Positions 25,686-33,052 of a stretch of DNA of 40,938 nucleotides are shown piece after piece. A program made the translations under genes and the position numbers. The DNA comes from Elusimicrobiota bacterium. GTDB lineage: Bacteria > Elusimicrobiota > Elusimicrobia > Elusimicrobiales > UBA9959. The notes under the pieces are model-generated. The model made no database searches, had not been told where the DNA came from, and was given only the letters and a program-made list of their open reading frames with translations. The stretch covers positions 1 through 40,938 of the forward strand of contig JAAYVG010000025.1 of assembly GCA_012517285.1 (NCBI GenBank), in the 5' to 3' direction. Positions within the stretch are counted from its first letter, which is position 1. Each line of letters begins with the position of its first letter.

Positions 25686-27317
25686 ATGCACTCACAAGGA
25701 TTATTAACAGATATAGCATTTTCTATCATAGGATGCGGGATAATCTCGCTGATAATGAAACTTATAAAGCAGCCTCTGATAATAGGATATGTCATCGCTG
25801 GTATTATACTTGGGCCTGCCATAGGCTTTGGTATCATAACAGATGAGGCCAACATAGAGATCATATCTGAGATAGGACTTATATTTTTGCTTTTTATCAT
25901 CGGACTTGAGATAAACCTGAGGGATATGATCTCCAACGGTAAAAATATAATTGTTCTTGCTTTTTCTCAGGTAATTATTGGGTCAATTGTCAGTTTTTTC
26001 TGTCTGAAATTTCTCATCCCTGTTAATCTTAGTTTTATTGAGCTTGTATATATAACATTTTGTCTTAATCTCACATCCACACTCATAGTTGTTAAAATTT
26101 TAAAGGATAAGTTTGAAACACAGACAATTGCTGCAAAGCTAACCATAGGAATACTTATATTTCAGGATTTTTTTGCAATTATATTTCTTGCATTTCAAAA
26201 AAATTTTTTAAATCCTGAGTATTCTCTACTTTTAAAATCCCTTGTATCAAGCCTTCTTTTGCTTGCAACCTCATTTGCTTTCTCAAAATATTTCCTTTCA
26301 AAAATTATACACAAATATTCAAGCAGTCTTGAATTTGTCATAATACTATCTATTGCATATTGCTTTCTTATTTCAACTCTGGCAAATGTTTTAGGACTTT
26401 CGAAAGAGATGGGAGCCCTTATAGCAGGTGTTTCAATAGCAAACTCGCCATACAGTGAGGAGCTGGTTGTAAGGATATCATCGATAAGGGATTTCTTTGT
26501 AACGCTCTTTTTCGTTTCTCTTGGCCTGAAACTACCTGTCGTTGGAGCAGAGTATTTAACTGTTTCAATGATACTTATAGTGATAATAGTTGTATCAAGG
26601 TTTATATCCATTCTTTTTTATTATAAGATATTAAAACTTGGCGTAAGACCATTGTTCATAACATCACTTAATCTGATACCTATAAGTGAATTCGGGCTTG
26701 TAATAACATCACTTGGAGTAAAATACTCCCACATCGGTGAAAATGTTGAGATCATTATTCTTATAACAATGATAATATCATCGCTCCTTTCCACATATAT
26801 AATAAACTATAATCACATCATATACTCATTTTTTTCAAAAATATTTTCTCTGAGCAACATTGATGAGAGATTCTCATCAGATGATGAAAAAACGGATATA
26901 CTGGTACTTGGCTACAACAAGCTTACCGCTGAAATAATAAAAACAATAAAAGAAAAATTTCCATCCATATCTGTGGAGGTAGCTGATTTCAATGCCTTAA
27001 ATTCTAAGGAATTGAATGTCATTGGTGTTAAGTGGACATATGTTGATCTCTCAAACTATGAGTCTTTAAAAAGGCTTGAGGGCCTTAAACCATCGCTTGT
27101 GATATCTATGATGTCAGATTTAATACTTAAAGGTATAAACACATATAATCTTATGCTCAATGCTACAAGCATTTTTCCTGAATCAGTTCCTGTTTCTGTT
27201 GCTGAAACATATGAAGAAGAGCAGAGGCTTAAATCAATAGGTGTAAGGGTTATCAACATAGCCACCGCATCTTCATCCATGTTGATTAAAGAGGTTGAAA
27301 AAATAATAAAAAAATAG
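25686..27317 (+). CDS. CPA2-family cation:proton antiporter with altered TrkA-N domain
   Basis: A 543-residue KefB/Na+/H+ exchanger-type protein. Twelve or so membrane spans fill residues 1-385, with the family's IIGYVIAGIILGP and EIGLIFLLFIIGLEINLRDM near the start and LIPISEFGLV in the second half. From residue 403 comes a TrkA-N/RCK-like Rossmann domain, but the glycine loop that should read GxGxxG is LGYNKLT (Gly409 only), so nucleotide binding is doubtful. It probably exchanges K+ or Na+ for protons across the inner membrane. It is tightly linked to purD, which seems a positional rather than functional link. Confidence 0.85.
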   Translation: MHSQGLLTDIAFSIIGCGIISLIMKLIKQPLIIGYVIAGIILGPAIGFGIITDEANIEIISEIGLIFLLFIIGLEINLRDMISNGKNIIVLAFSQVIIGSIVSFFCLKFLIPVNLSFIELVYITFCLNLTSTLIVVKILKDKFETQTIAAKLTIGILIFQDFFAIIFLAFQKNFLNPEYSLLLKSLVSSLLLLATSFAFSKYFLSKIIHKYSSSLEFVIILSIAYCFLISTLANVLGLSKEMGALIAGVSIANSPYSEELVVRISSIRDFFVTLFFVSLGLKLPVVGAEYLTVSMILIVIIVVSRFISILFYYKILKLGVRPLFITSLNLIPISEFGLVITSLGVKYSHIGENVEIIILITMIISSLLSTYIINYNHIIYSFFSKIFSLSNIDERFSSDDEKTDILVLGYNKLTAEIIKTIKEKFPSISVEVADFNALNSKELNVIGVKWTYVDLSNYESLKRLEGLKPSLVISMMSDLILKGINTYNLMLNATSIFPESVPVSVAETYEEEQRLKSIGVRVINIATASSSMLIKEVEKIIKK

Positions 27318-27355
27318 AAATCAATTTTCACAGGAGCTCTTATTAAATTTGGATA

Positions 27356-27364
27356 TGTTATAAT
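27356..27364 (+). promoter_or_regulatory. Promoter of the small membrane protein (leaderless)
   Basis: TGtTATAAT is a perfect extended -10; the -10 hexamer ends 8 nt before ATG 27373. There is no clear Shine-Dalgarno, so the transcript should start at or within a base or two of the ATG. Confidence 0.5.
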
Positions 27365-27372
27365 AGAAGTTG

Positions 27373-27684
27373 ATGAAAGATAAAGAAATACAGGTTATTG
27401 ACAGCAGCAAGGATGAAGAAAAGGATTATGTAGAGGCTGAGATTGTTTCTGATTATCACTCATATACGAGGAGTGAAAAAAAACCTTCTTTTTTTGAGAA
27501 AGTAAAATTAAAATTTGGTAAGACTCTGCTCTTTATATTACTTCCACTTGCTCTTGTTTTAATAGTTATAGGTGTTATTCTTTCAGCGACATTTATTGGA
27601 GCTGTAATAGGTATTCCACTTATACTCATAGGTATTGGGATAATATTTTTTGCCCTGAGGTTTGTCGGTTTTATTGTAAGATAA
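27373..27684 (+). CDS. Small membrane protein of unknown function
   Basis: 103 residues from ATG 27373 (a TTG at 27370 would add one). Residues 1-45 are charged and probably cytoplasmic (KDEEKDYVEAEIV, YTRSEKKPS). The rest is two hydrophobic spans, about 50-72 and 75-97, rich in Ile, Leu and Gly. I do not recognise the family. It stands alone, with its own predicted leaderless promoter, after the antiporter gene and before a repeat spacer. Membership in a small DUF of two-span proteins is possible but cannot be named. Confidence 0.6.
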   Translation: MKDKEIQVIDSSKDEEKDYVEAEIVSDYHSYTRSEKKPSFFEKVKLKFGKTLLFILLPLALVLIVIGVILSATFIGAVIGIPLILIGIGIIFFALRFVGFIVR

Positions 27685-27728
27685 AAAATATTATAATATT
27701 TTTAAGTGGTAGATTGGATAAACTGAAT

Positions 27729-27742
27729 TAGGGTTCACTGAA
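27729..27742 (+). repeat. Solo MITE end
   Basis: TAGGGTTCACTGAA matches the outer 14 bases of the MITE terminal repeat, but the sequence after it (GGCTAATTAG) is that of the compound spacer. No matching right end follows before the aminopeptidase gene. It is either the relic of an element or a chance short match. Confidence 0.4.
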
Positions 27743-27744
27743 GG

Positions 27745-27921
27745 CTAATTAGTTATTTAATCATCAGGATGTAAACAGATAGAAATCAGATGAAGACAGA
27801 TAAATTAGTTATCTGGTTATATCGTTGTTTGGTTATTTAGGAAGAGGCAGCAAGGCAGTTATTTAGTTATCTGTTTTCTGACATCTGACCTCTGTCTTCT
27901 GATTTCTGACAACTGTATTAC
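27745..27921 (+). repeat. Compound inverted-repeat spacer before the M18 aminopeptidase
   Basis: The left half has ATCATCAGGATGTAAACAGAT and CAGATGAAGACAGATAA, the 22-bp unit seen at 11750-11820. The middle has TTAGTTATCTGGTTAT and GTTATTTAGTTATCTG words. The right half is TCTGACATCTGACCTCTGTC followed by TTCTGATTTCTGAC, ending just before CTGGAGG. Left GATGAAGACAGA and right TCTGTCTTCTGA are complementary. Confidence 0.75.
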
Positions 27922-27931
27922 TGGAGGCATT

Positions 27932-29356
27932 ATGGAAACAAAAGAAAAAAAAGATAAAAAGACTGATATAAGCTATCAGAGAAAAAATGGATGGGAGCTT
28001 ATAGATGATAAAGATAAAAAAAACATAGACGGTTTTTCATATGATTATATGGAATTCCTTTCTAAATCAAAGATAGAGAGGGAATTTCATGATAACTCTG
28101 TTGAGCTTTTAAAATCAGCAGGTTTTAAAGAGATATCAGCATATAAAAGCCTAAAGGCTGGTGATAGAGTCTATGTCTCAAACTATGGTAAAACTCTTTT
28201 TGCTTTTGTCATAGGCAAAAATGATCTTACATCAGGTATGCATATCGTTGGAGCTCACATAGATTCTCCGAGGATTGATATAAAGCAAAATCCACTTTAT
28301 GAAAACACTGAAATAGCTTACTTTGATACACATTACTACGGTGGAATAAAAAAATATCAGTGGCTTACCATACCGCTTTCGCTCCACGGAGTTATTGTAA
28401 AGAAAAATGGTGAAAAAATTAAAATAAACATAGGTGATGATGATAGTGATCCTGTTTTTTGCATAACTGATCTGCTTCCTCATCTTGCTCAGAGTCAGAT
28501 GAAAAAAACTCTTTCTGAGGCTGTTGAGGGTGAAAACCTTGATATAATAGTAGGCTCAGTTCCTGTGAATGATAAGGATGCTAAAGAAAAGGTTAAACAG
28601 AATATATTAAATATTTTAAATGAAAAATATTCAATAACCGAAGAAGACTTTCTTTCAGCTGAGCTTGAAATAGTTCCTGCGGCAAGACCAAGAGAGGTTG
28701 GATTCGATAGATCAATGATACTTGCTTATGGCCACGATGACAAGGTTTGTGCATATACTGCATTAAAAGCTATGCTTGATGCTGATAAAATACCTGATTA
28801 TACATCCTGTCTTATACTTGCAGATAAAGAAGAAATTGGTTCTTACGGTGCTACTGGTATGGGTTCTAACTCATTTGAGAATGCTACCTCTGAGATACTA
28901 AACCTTTATTATGGCAGCTACAATGAGCTGAGTCTTAAAAGATTGTTGAAAAATTCATGGATGCTTTCTGCCGACGTTAATGCTGTCTTAGATCCGCTTT
29001 TCCCATCCGTATCGGAAAAGAAAAACAGTGCTCTTCTTAACTATGGCATATGTGTTACAAAATATACCGGTGCAAGGGGAAAGGGTGGAGCCTCTGATGC
29101 AAATGCTGAGTTTGTGGCTGAGGTTAGAAGAATATTTGATTCAAATAAAGTTGTATGGCAGACTGGAGAGTTGGGAAAGGTTGATGAAGGTGGCGGCGGA
29201 ACAATAGCTCATTATTTAGCAAGATACGGTATGCAGGTTGTTGATTGTGGAGTTGGTCTTATGTCAATGCATGCTCCTATGGAGATAGCATCAAAGTTGG
29301 ATATATATATGGCATACAAAGCATATCTTGCATTTTATAACGACAGAAGGAAATAA
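27932..29356 (+). CDS. M18-family aminopeptidase
   Basis: A 474-residue dinuclear zinc aminopeptidase (family M18, TET-type particles), cytoplasmic. Metal ligands are visible in GAHIDSPR (His109, Asp111), the DKEEIGSYGATG segment, SADVNAVLDP and the C-terminal GLMSMHAPMEIAS histidine. The lysine-rich N terminus is typical of this branch. TGGAGG supports the start. It follows a compound repeat spacer and is followed, after a short repeat, by a one-domain asparaginase; the pair may serve peptide and amino acid breakdown, which is inference. Confidence 0.9.
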   Translation: METKEKKDKKTDISYQRKNGWELIDDKDKKNIDGFSYDYMEFLSKSKIEREFHDNSVELLKSAGFKEISAYKSLKAGDRVYVSNYGKTLFAFVIGKNDLTSGMHIVGAHIDSPRIDIKQNPLYENTEIAYFDTHYYGGIKKYQWLTIPLSLHGVIVKKNGEKIKINIGDDDSDPVFCITDLLPHLAQSQMKKTLSEAVEGENLDIIVGSVPVNDKDAKEKVKQNILNILNEKYSITEEDFLSAELEIVPAARPREVGFDRSMILAYGHDDKVCAYTALKAMLDADKIPDYTSCLILADKEEIGSYGATGMGSNSFENATSEILNLYYGSYNELSLKRLLKNSWMLSADVNAVLDPLFPSVSEKKNSALLNYGICVTKYTGARGKGGASDANAEFVAEVRRIFDSNKVVWQTGELGKVDEGGGGTIAHYLARYGMQVVDCGVGLMSMHAPMEIASKLDIYMAYKAYLAFYNDRRK

Positions 29357-29404
29357 GCACTGTCTTCTGATATCGGTCTTCTGTCATCTGATTTCTGGTT
29401 AACT
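29357..29404 (+). repeat. Short TCTGATATCGG-type spacer repeat
   Basis: CACTGTCTTCTGATATCGG and TCTTCTGTCATCTGATTTCTGG words fill the gap between the M18 gene and the asparaginase-like gene, ending at CTGGAG. Only the right-hand arm of the compound spacer is present. Confidence 0.55.
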
Positions 29405-29413
29405 GGAGTTCTT

Positions 29414-29911
29414 ATGACCATAAAGATAATAGTTACTGGTGGAACATTTGATAAGGAATATAATGAAATAAAGGGTGAGCTTTTTTTTAGAGATACTCAT
29501 ATTAACGAGATGCTAACGCTTGGAAGATGCAGGGTTGAGTATAAAATAAAAAAGCTGATGATGATAGACAGCCTTTTTATGAAAAAGTCTCACAGGCTTG
29601 AAATTTTGAAAGAGTGTATGAACTCCCGAGAAAAAAATATAGTCATAACCCATGGCACAGATACAATGGTTGATACTGCAAAGGTTTTAGGTGAAAATGT
29701 TGAAAGCATAAAAAACAAAACCGTAGTCTTAACCGGTGCTATGATCCCATATAAATTTGGCTCATCCGATGGTATGTTTAACTTGGGCAGTGCTATATCC
29801 TTTGCTCAGGTTCTTCCACCCGGTATATATATAGCTATGAACGGCAGATATTTTAACTGGTACAATGTAATAAAGAACAGAAACAAAGGCGAGTTTGAAG
29901 AAGTAAAGTAA
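29414..29911 (+). CDS. Single-domain asparaginase-like protein
   Basis: 165 residues covering only the N-terminal domain of type I/II asparaginases. Catalytic motifs are TGGTFD with Thr11, Tyr16, and THGTDTMVDTA with Thr82-Asp83; TGAMIPYKFGSSDGMFNLG follows. The whole C-terminal domain, which helps bind the substrate in the classical dimer, is missing. No remnant of it is visible after the stop, where the sequence is AT-rich and then a MITE. Short stand-alone proteins of this type are known as asparaginase-domain proteins, so it may be a natural form rather than a broken gene. Activity is uncertain. Confidence 0.75.
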   Translation: MTIKIIVTGGTFDKEYNEIKGELFFRDTHINEMLTLGRCRVEYKIKKLMMIDSLFMKKSHRLEILKECMNSREKNIVITHGTDTMVDTAKVLGENVESIKNKTVVLTGAMIPYKFGSSDGMFNLGSAISFAQVLPPGIYIAMNGRYFNWYNVIKNRNKGEFEEVK

Positions 29912-29998
29912 TTTTTATTTATCTAATAACTCTTTAATTTTTTGTTTGTTCATTTCTTAATCATTGGATTAATTATAAAAATTAGATCGTTTATTATA

Positions 29999-30197
29999 GG
30001 GTTCACTGAAAAAGTCTAACGGTGGAGCTTTTTATAAATGAGAAATTATATAAAAAAGTTTTAAAAATTATATTAAAACTGCAAGGTTTTTGCAACATTA
30101 CCTTAAAAATCGTGCACTTTTAAAGCAATAATACGCTATAATAGAGACAACTATTCATTTGGAAAATTATCTTTCGTTAGACTTTTTCAGTGAACCC
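29999..30197 (+). mobile_element. Complete MITE, 199-bp copy
   Basis: Bounded by GGGTTCACTGAAAAAGTC (29999-30016) and GACTTTTTCAGTGAACCC (30180-30197), with TA on each side. The right arm 30080-30197 is the exact reverse complement, by eye, of 22625-22742 (118 bp). The left arm resembles instead the elements at 1-141 and 32983-33025. The core has TGCAAGGTTTTTGCA-like symmetry and CGTGCAC. No coding capacity. The spacer 29912-30334 contains otherwise only AT-rich DNA, a second MITE end and the alr promoter. Confidence 0.85.
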
Positions 30198-30226
30198 TAG
30201 ATAACAAATAATAATAAACTATAGCA

Positions 30227-30251
30227 CAAATAGACTTTTCAGTGTCCCTTA
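30227..30251 (+). repeat. Second, degenerate MITE end
   Basis: CAAATAGACTTTTCAGTGTCC, then CTTA, resembles the right end at 22874-22898 (CAAATAGACTTTTTCAGTGA). It differs by one missing T and a changed base. It stands 30 bp outside the intact element at 29999-30197, so it may be left from an older insertion at the same place. Confidence 0.55.
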
Positions 30252-30319
30252 GTTATTGTTGTAAAACAGAAAACTCCTTGTTTGACACTTAAAGAGTGAT
30301 AACTATTTACTGCCAAGTT

Positions 30320-30328
30320 TGCTAAAAT
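30320..30328 (+). promoter_or_regulatory. Promoter of the alr operon (leaderless)
   Basis: TGcTAAAAT ends 6 nt before the alr ATG at 30335 and no ribosome binding site is present, so the mRNA should start at the initiation codon. A perfect TTGACA at 30282-30287 stands too far away to pair with this -10, but could serve TATTTA at 30304-30309. Confidence 0.5.
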
Positions 30329-30334
30329 TATTTT

Positions 30335-31438
30335 ATGGATAGAATACTTAGGCCCAACTGGGTAGAGGTTAATTTATCAGATATTGAATCAAACCTTAGA
30401 AAAATAAGAAAAATTATTAATAATAAAAAAATAACTTTTGTTGTAAAGGCAAATGCCTATGGCCATGGCATAAGAGAGGTTTCAAAATTTGCCCAGTCAA
30501 ATAAACTCTGCGACTACTTTGGAGTTTCATCAATAGAAGAGGGAGTAATATTAAGGGAGAGTGGAATAAAACTTCCAATAATAATTTTAGGTAGTATTTA
30601 TCCGTTCAACAATTTCAAATATCTTTTTGATTATAAGCTCTCACCAACCATATCAAGCGTTACAGCAATGGATGAGATAATAAAATATTCAAAAAAAATA
30701 AATTCCAGAATAGGATTACACTTAAAGCTTGAAACAGGGATGAACAGGGTTGGTGTTGGTGAAAACTCACTTATCAAGATGGTTGATAAGGCTTTATCAT
30801 CCAAAAATGTTCTTATAGATGGTATATACTCTCATTTTTCTTCGGCAGACAATGACAGGGATTATACGCTGTGGCAGCTTGATAATTATAAAAGGGTTGT
30901 TGATAAAATAACAGGGATAAAATTCTTAAAACATATCGCAAATTCCTCAGGAACAGTGAATTTCTCTTCATCACATATGGATATGGTAAGGTGTGGGCTT
31001 GCAGCCTACGGCGATATGGATGGTTTTAAAGAAGCTCTCTCATGGAAAACAAAAATAGTTTTTTTGAAGTATGTTAAGAAAGGAAGCTATATAAGCTATT
31101 CAAGGACTTACAAGACCACAAGAAGAACAAGGGTTGCTACAATACCATTGGGGTATGGTGATGGATATATGAGATCGCTTTCAAACAAGGCATCTGTTAT
31201 TATAAATGGTAAAAGAGCCAAAATAATAGGGAATATAACTATGGATATGTGTATGGTTGATGTCAGCGACGTTGATGTAAAGATTGGTGATGAGGTTATT
31301 GTATCGGGGAGTAGTGGTGATGATTTTATATCTGTAAAAGAGATTGCTGCTAAGGCTGGAACAATACCTTATGAGATAACAACGCTGATAACAACAAGGG
31401 TCCCGAGGGTTTACATATACAAAGGGAAAAGACGATGA
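30335..31438 (+). CDS. alr: Alanine racemase
   Basis: A 367-residue fold-type III PLP enzyme making D-alanine for peptidoglycan. The PLP lysine is Lys38 in VVKANAYGHG. HLKLETGMNRVGV, YSHFSSAD, the catalytic tyrosine segment ISYSRTYKT and IPLGYGDGY, then GNITMDMCMVDV, complete the pattern. The gene is the first of a long unit and overlaps mlaE by 4 nt. No Shine-Dalgarno is seen; see the promoter entry. Confidence 0.95.
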   Translation: MDRILRPNWVEVNLSDIESNLRKIRKIINNKKITFVVKANAYGHGIREVSKFAQSNKLCDYFGVSSIEEGVILRESGIKLPIIILGSIYPFNNFKYLFDYKLSPTISSVTAMDEIIKYSKKINSRIGLHLKLETGMNRVGVGENSLIKMVDKALSSKNVLIDGIYSHFSSADNDRDYTLWQLDNYKRVVDKITGIKFLKHIANSSGTVNFSSSHMDMVRCGLAAYGDMDGFKEALSWKTKIVFLKYVKKGSYISYSRTYKTTRRTRVATIPLGYGDGYMRSLSNKASVIINGKRAKIIGNITMDMCMVDVSDVDVKIGDEVIVSGSSGDDFISVKEIAAKAGTIPYEITTLITTRVPRVYIYKGKRR

Positions 31439-32232
31439 GTTTTATTACAAGATTTATTTCAAAGATTGGTAAATCAACACTTGATATATCTGAACACCTT
31501 GGAAGAGCAACCTTTATGATAAAGGATGTGTTCTACTGGGCTTTTAAATCAAGATTGGAAGTGGATGAAATTTATAAACAAACGGTGAGAATAGGTGTTG
31601 ATTCCGTCGGTGTTGCATCACTTGTGAGCCTTTTTACAGGTATGGTTTTGGCACTTCAAACAGGTTATACATCTCAGAACCTCTTCAACGAGCCTTTGTA
31701 TGTTGGAACAGCTGTTGGTTTCTCGCTGGTTAAGGAACTCGCACCAGTTCTCACAGCAATAGTTGTTTGTGGAAGGGCTGGTTCCAGTGTTACAGCTGAG
31801 ATAGGAACTATGGCTGTTACCGAGCAGATAGATGCTCTCTATACTCTTGGAACAAATCCATCATCATATCTTTTGATACCGAGATACTTTGCATTTTTGA
31901 TTGCCCTGCCAGTTTTGACAGTTATTGCAAATATAATAGGTATATTTGGTGGTTTTGCAGTTGGTGTTGTAAGACTTGGTATATCATCAACTGTTTTTAT
32001 TGATGATATAATTGATTTTATGGAAGTTAAAAATTTTATGCATGGATTTATAAAAACATTTCTTTTTGCTTTTACAATAGCAACCGTTTCCTGTTATAAG
32101 GGGCTTTATACTGAGGGAGGTGCTGAGGGCGTAGGAAAATCGACAACAGAGTCGGTTGTGCTTTCAATGATACTTATACTTGTGATAGATTATTTTGCAA
32201 GCTCTTTTCTGGTGCTAATAGGAATAACTTGA
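31435..32232 (+). CDS. mlaE: MlaE-family lipid ABC transporter permease
   Basis: A 265-residue inner-membrane permease of the MlaE (DUF140) family with about five spans. Typical stretches are SLFTGMVLALQTGY, LVKELAPVLTAIVVCGRAGSS, AEIGTMAVTEQIDAL and the C-terminal GLYTEGGAEGVGKSTTESVV. With MlaF and MlaD it moves phospholipids between inner membrane and the periplasmic route to the outer membrane. It overlaps alr by 4 nt, and the mlaF gene begins at or just after its end. Confidence 0.94.
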   Translation: MSFITRFISKIGKSTLDISEHLGRATFMIKDVFYWAFKSRLEVDEIYKQTVRIGVDSVGVASLVSLFTGMVLALQTGYTSQNLFNEPLYVGTAVGFSLVKELAPVLTAIVVCGRAGSSVTAEIGTMAVTEQIDALYTLGTNPSSYLLIPRYFAFLIALPVLTVIANIIGIFGGFAVGVVRLGISSTVFIDDIIDFMEVKNFMHGFIKTFLFAFTIATVSCYKGLYTEGGAEGVGKSTTESVVLSMILILVIDYFASSFLVLIGIT

Positions 32233-32243
32233 TTGATAGATTT

Positions 32244-32993
32244 ATGATAGAGATAAAAAAATTAACAAAGATATATGATAATAAAAAAGTATTGAATAAT
32301 ATAAACGTTGATATAAAAACTGGTGAAATATTTACTGTTATGGGACCTTCTGGAACGGGGAAGTCGACTTTTATAAAATCAATCATAAGGCTTATAAAGC
32401 CTGAGAGTGGTGAGATAATAATAGATGGTAGGGATATATTAAAAGCAAAAAAACAGTTTGAAATACAAAGTATAAGACGTGATTTTGGTTATCTTTTTCA
32501 GGACTCAGCCCTTTTTGATTCTTTAAATGTATGGGAAAATGTTGCATTTGGACTCAAGTATCTCACCGATATCAAACCTGACAAGTATTTTGATGTTGCG
32601 AGGGAAAAATTGGAGCTTGTTGGTTTAAAGGATATAGAGTATAAAAAAATAAATGAACTTTCAGGTGGTATGAAAAAAAGGGTTGCACTTGCCCGTGCTA
32701 TAGCACACAACCCAAAGTATATACTTTACGATGAACCAACCACCGGGCTTGATCCTATAAGCTCTGAAAAAATAATGAATCTCATATCCGAGATGTCAGA
32801 AAAATTGGGGGTTACCTCAGTTGTGGTAACCCATGATGTTAAGCTGGCATTTACAATATCAACAAGGATTGGAATGCTTTTTGGAGGAAAATTTTTAGAT
32901 GTTAACACACCTGAGGGTATAAAAAATAGCAGCATAAAAGAGGTAAAGGAGTTTGTGGAGACTTCATTCATTGAGGTTAATAGGGGTCACTGA
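32244..32993 (+). CDS. mlaF: MlaF-family lipid ABC transporter ATPase
   Basis: A 249-residue ABC ATPase: Walker A GPSGTGKST (residues 34-42), signature ELSGGMKKRVALARA, Walker B YILYDEPTTGLDP, and VVTHD. I start at ATG 32244, where family homology begins (MIEIKKLTKIY); a TTG at 32229 overlapping the mlaE stop would add five residues. The last codons, GGT CAC TGA, lie inside a MITE terminal repeat (TAGGGGTCACTGA), so the native C terminus may have been replaced. Confidence 0.93.
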   Translation: MIEIKKLTKIYDNKKVLNNINVDIKTGEIFTVMGPSGTGKSTFIKSIIRLIKPESGEIIIDGRDILKAKKQFEIQSIRRDFGYLFQDSALFDSLNVWENVAFGLKYLTDIKPDKYFDVAREKLELVGLKDIEYKKINELSGGMKKRVALARAIAHNPKYILYDEPTTGLDPISSEKIMNLISEMSEKLGVTSVVVTHDVKLAFTISTRIGMLFGGKFLDVNTPEGIKNSSIKEVKEFVETSFIEVNRGH

Positions 32994-33025
32994 AAAAGTC
33001 TAACGGTGGAGTTTTTATAAATGAA
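32983..33025 (+). mobile_element. MITE arm fragment at the end of mlaF
   Basis: GGGGTCACTGAAAAAGTC at 32983-33000, then TAACGGTGGAG and TTTTTATAAATGA, follows the left arm of the 29999 element almost base for base and then stops. The right end is missing. It separates mlaF from mlaD and supplies the mlaF stop codon at 32991-32993. TA precedes it, as at the complete copies. Confidence 0.7.
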
Positions 33026-33036
33026 TAAAAAATAAA

Positions 33037-33045
33037 TGTTAAAAT
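33037..33045 (+). promoter_or_regulatory. Candidate mlaD promoter (leaderless)
   Basis: TGtTAAAAT ends 7 nt before ATG 33053, and an overlapping TATAAT lies at 33045-33050. No ribosome binding site precedes mlaD. The promoter lies just past the MITE fragment and would restore expression of the genes downstream. Confidence 0.45.
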
Positions 33046-33052
33046 ATAATTT

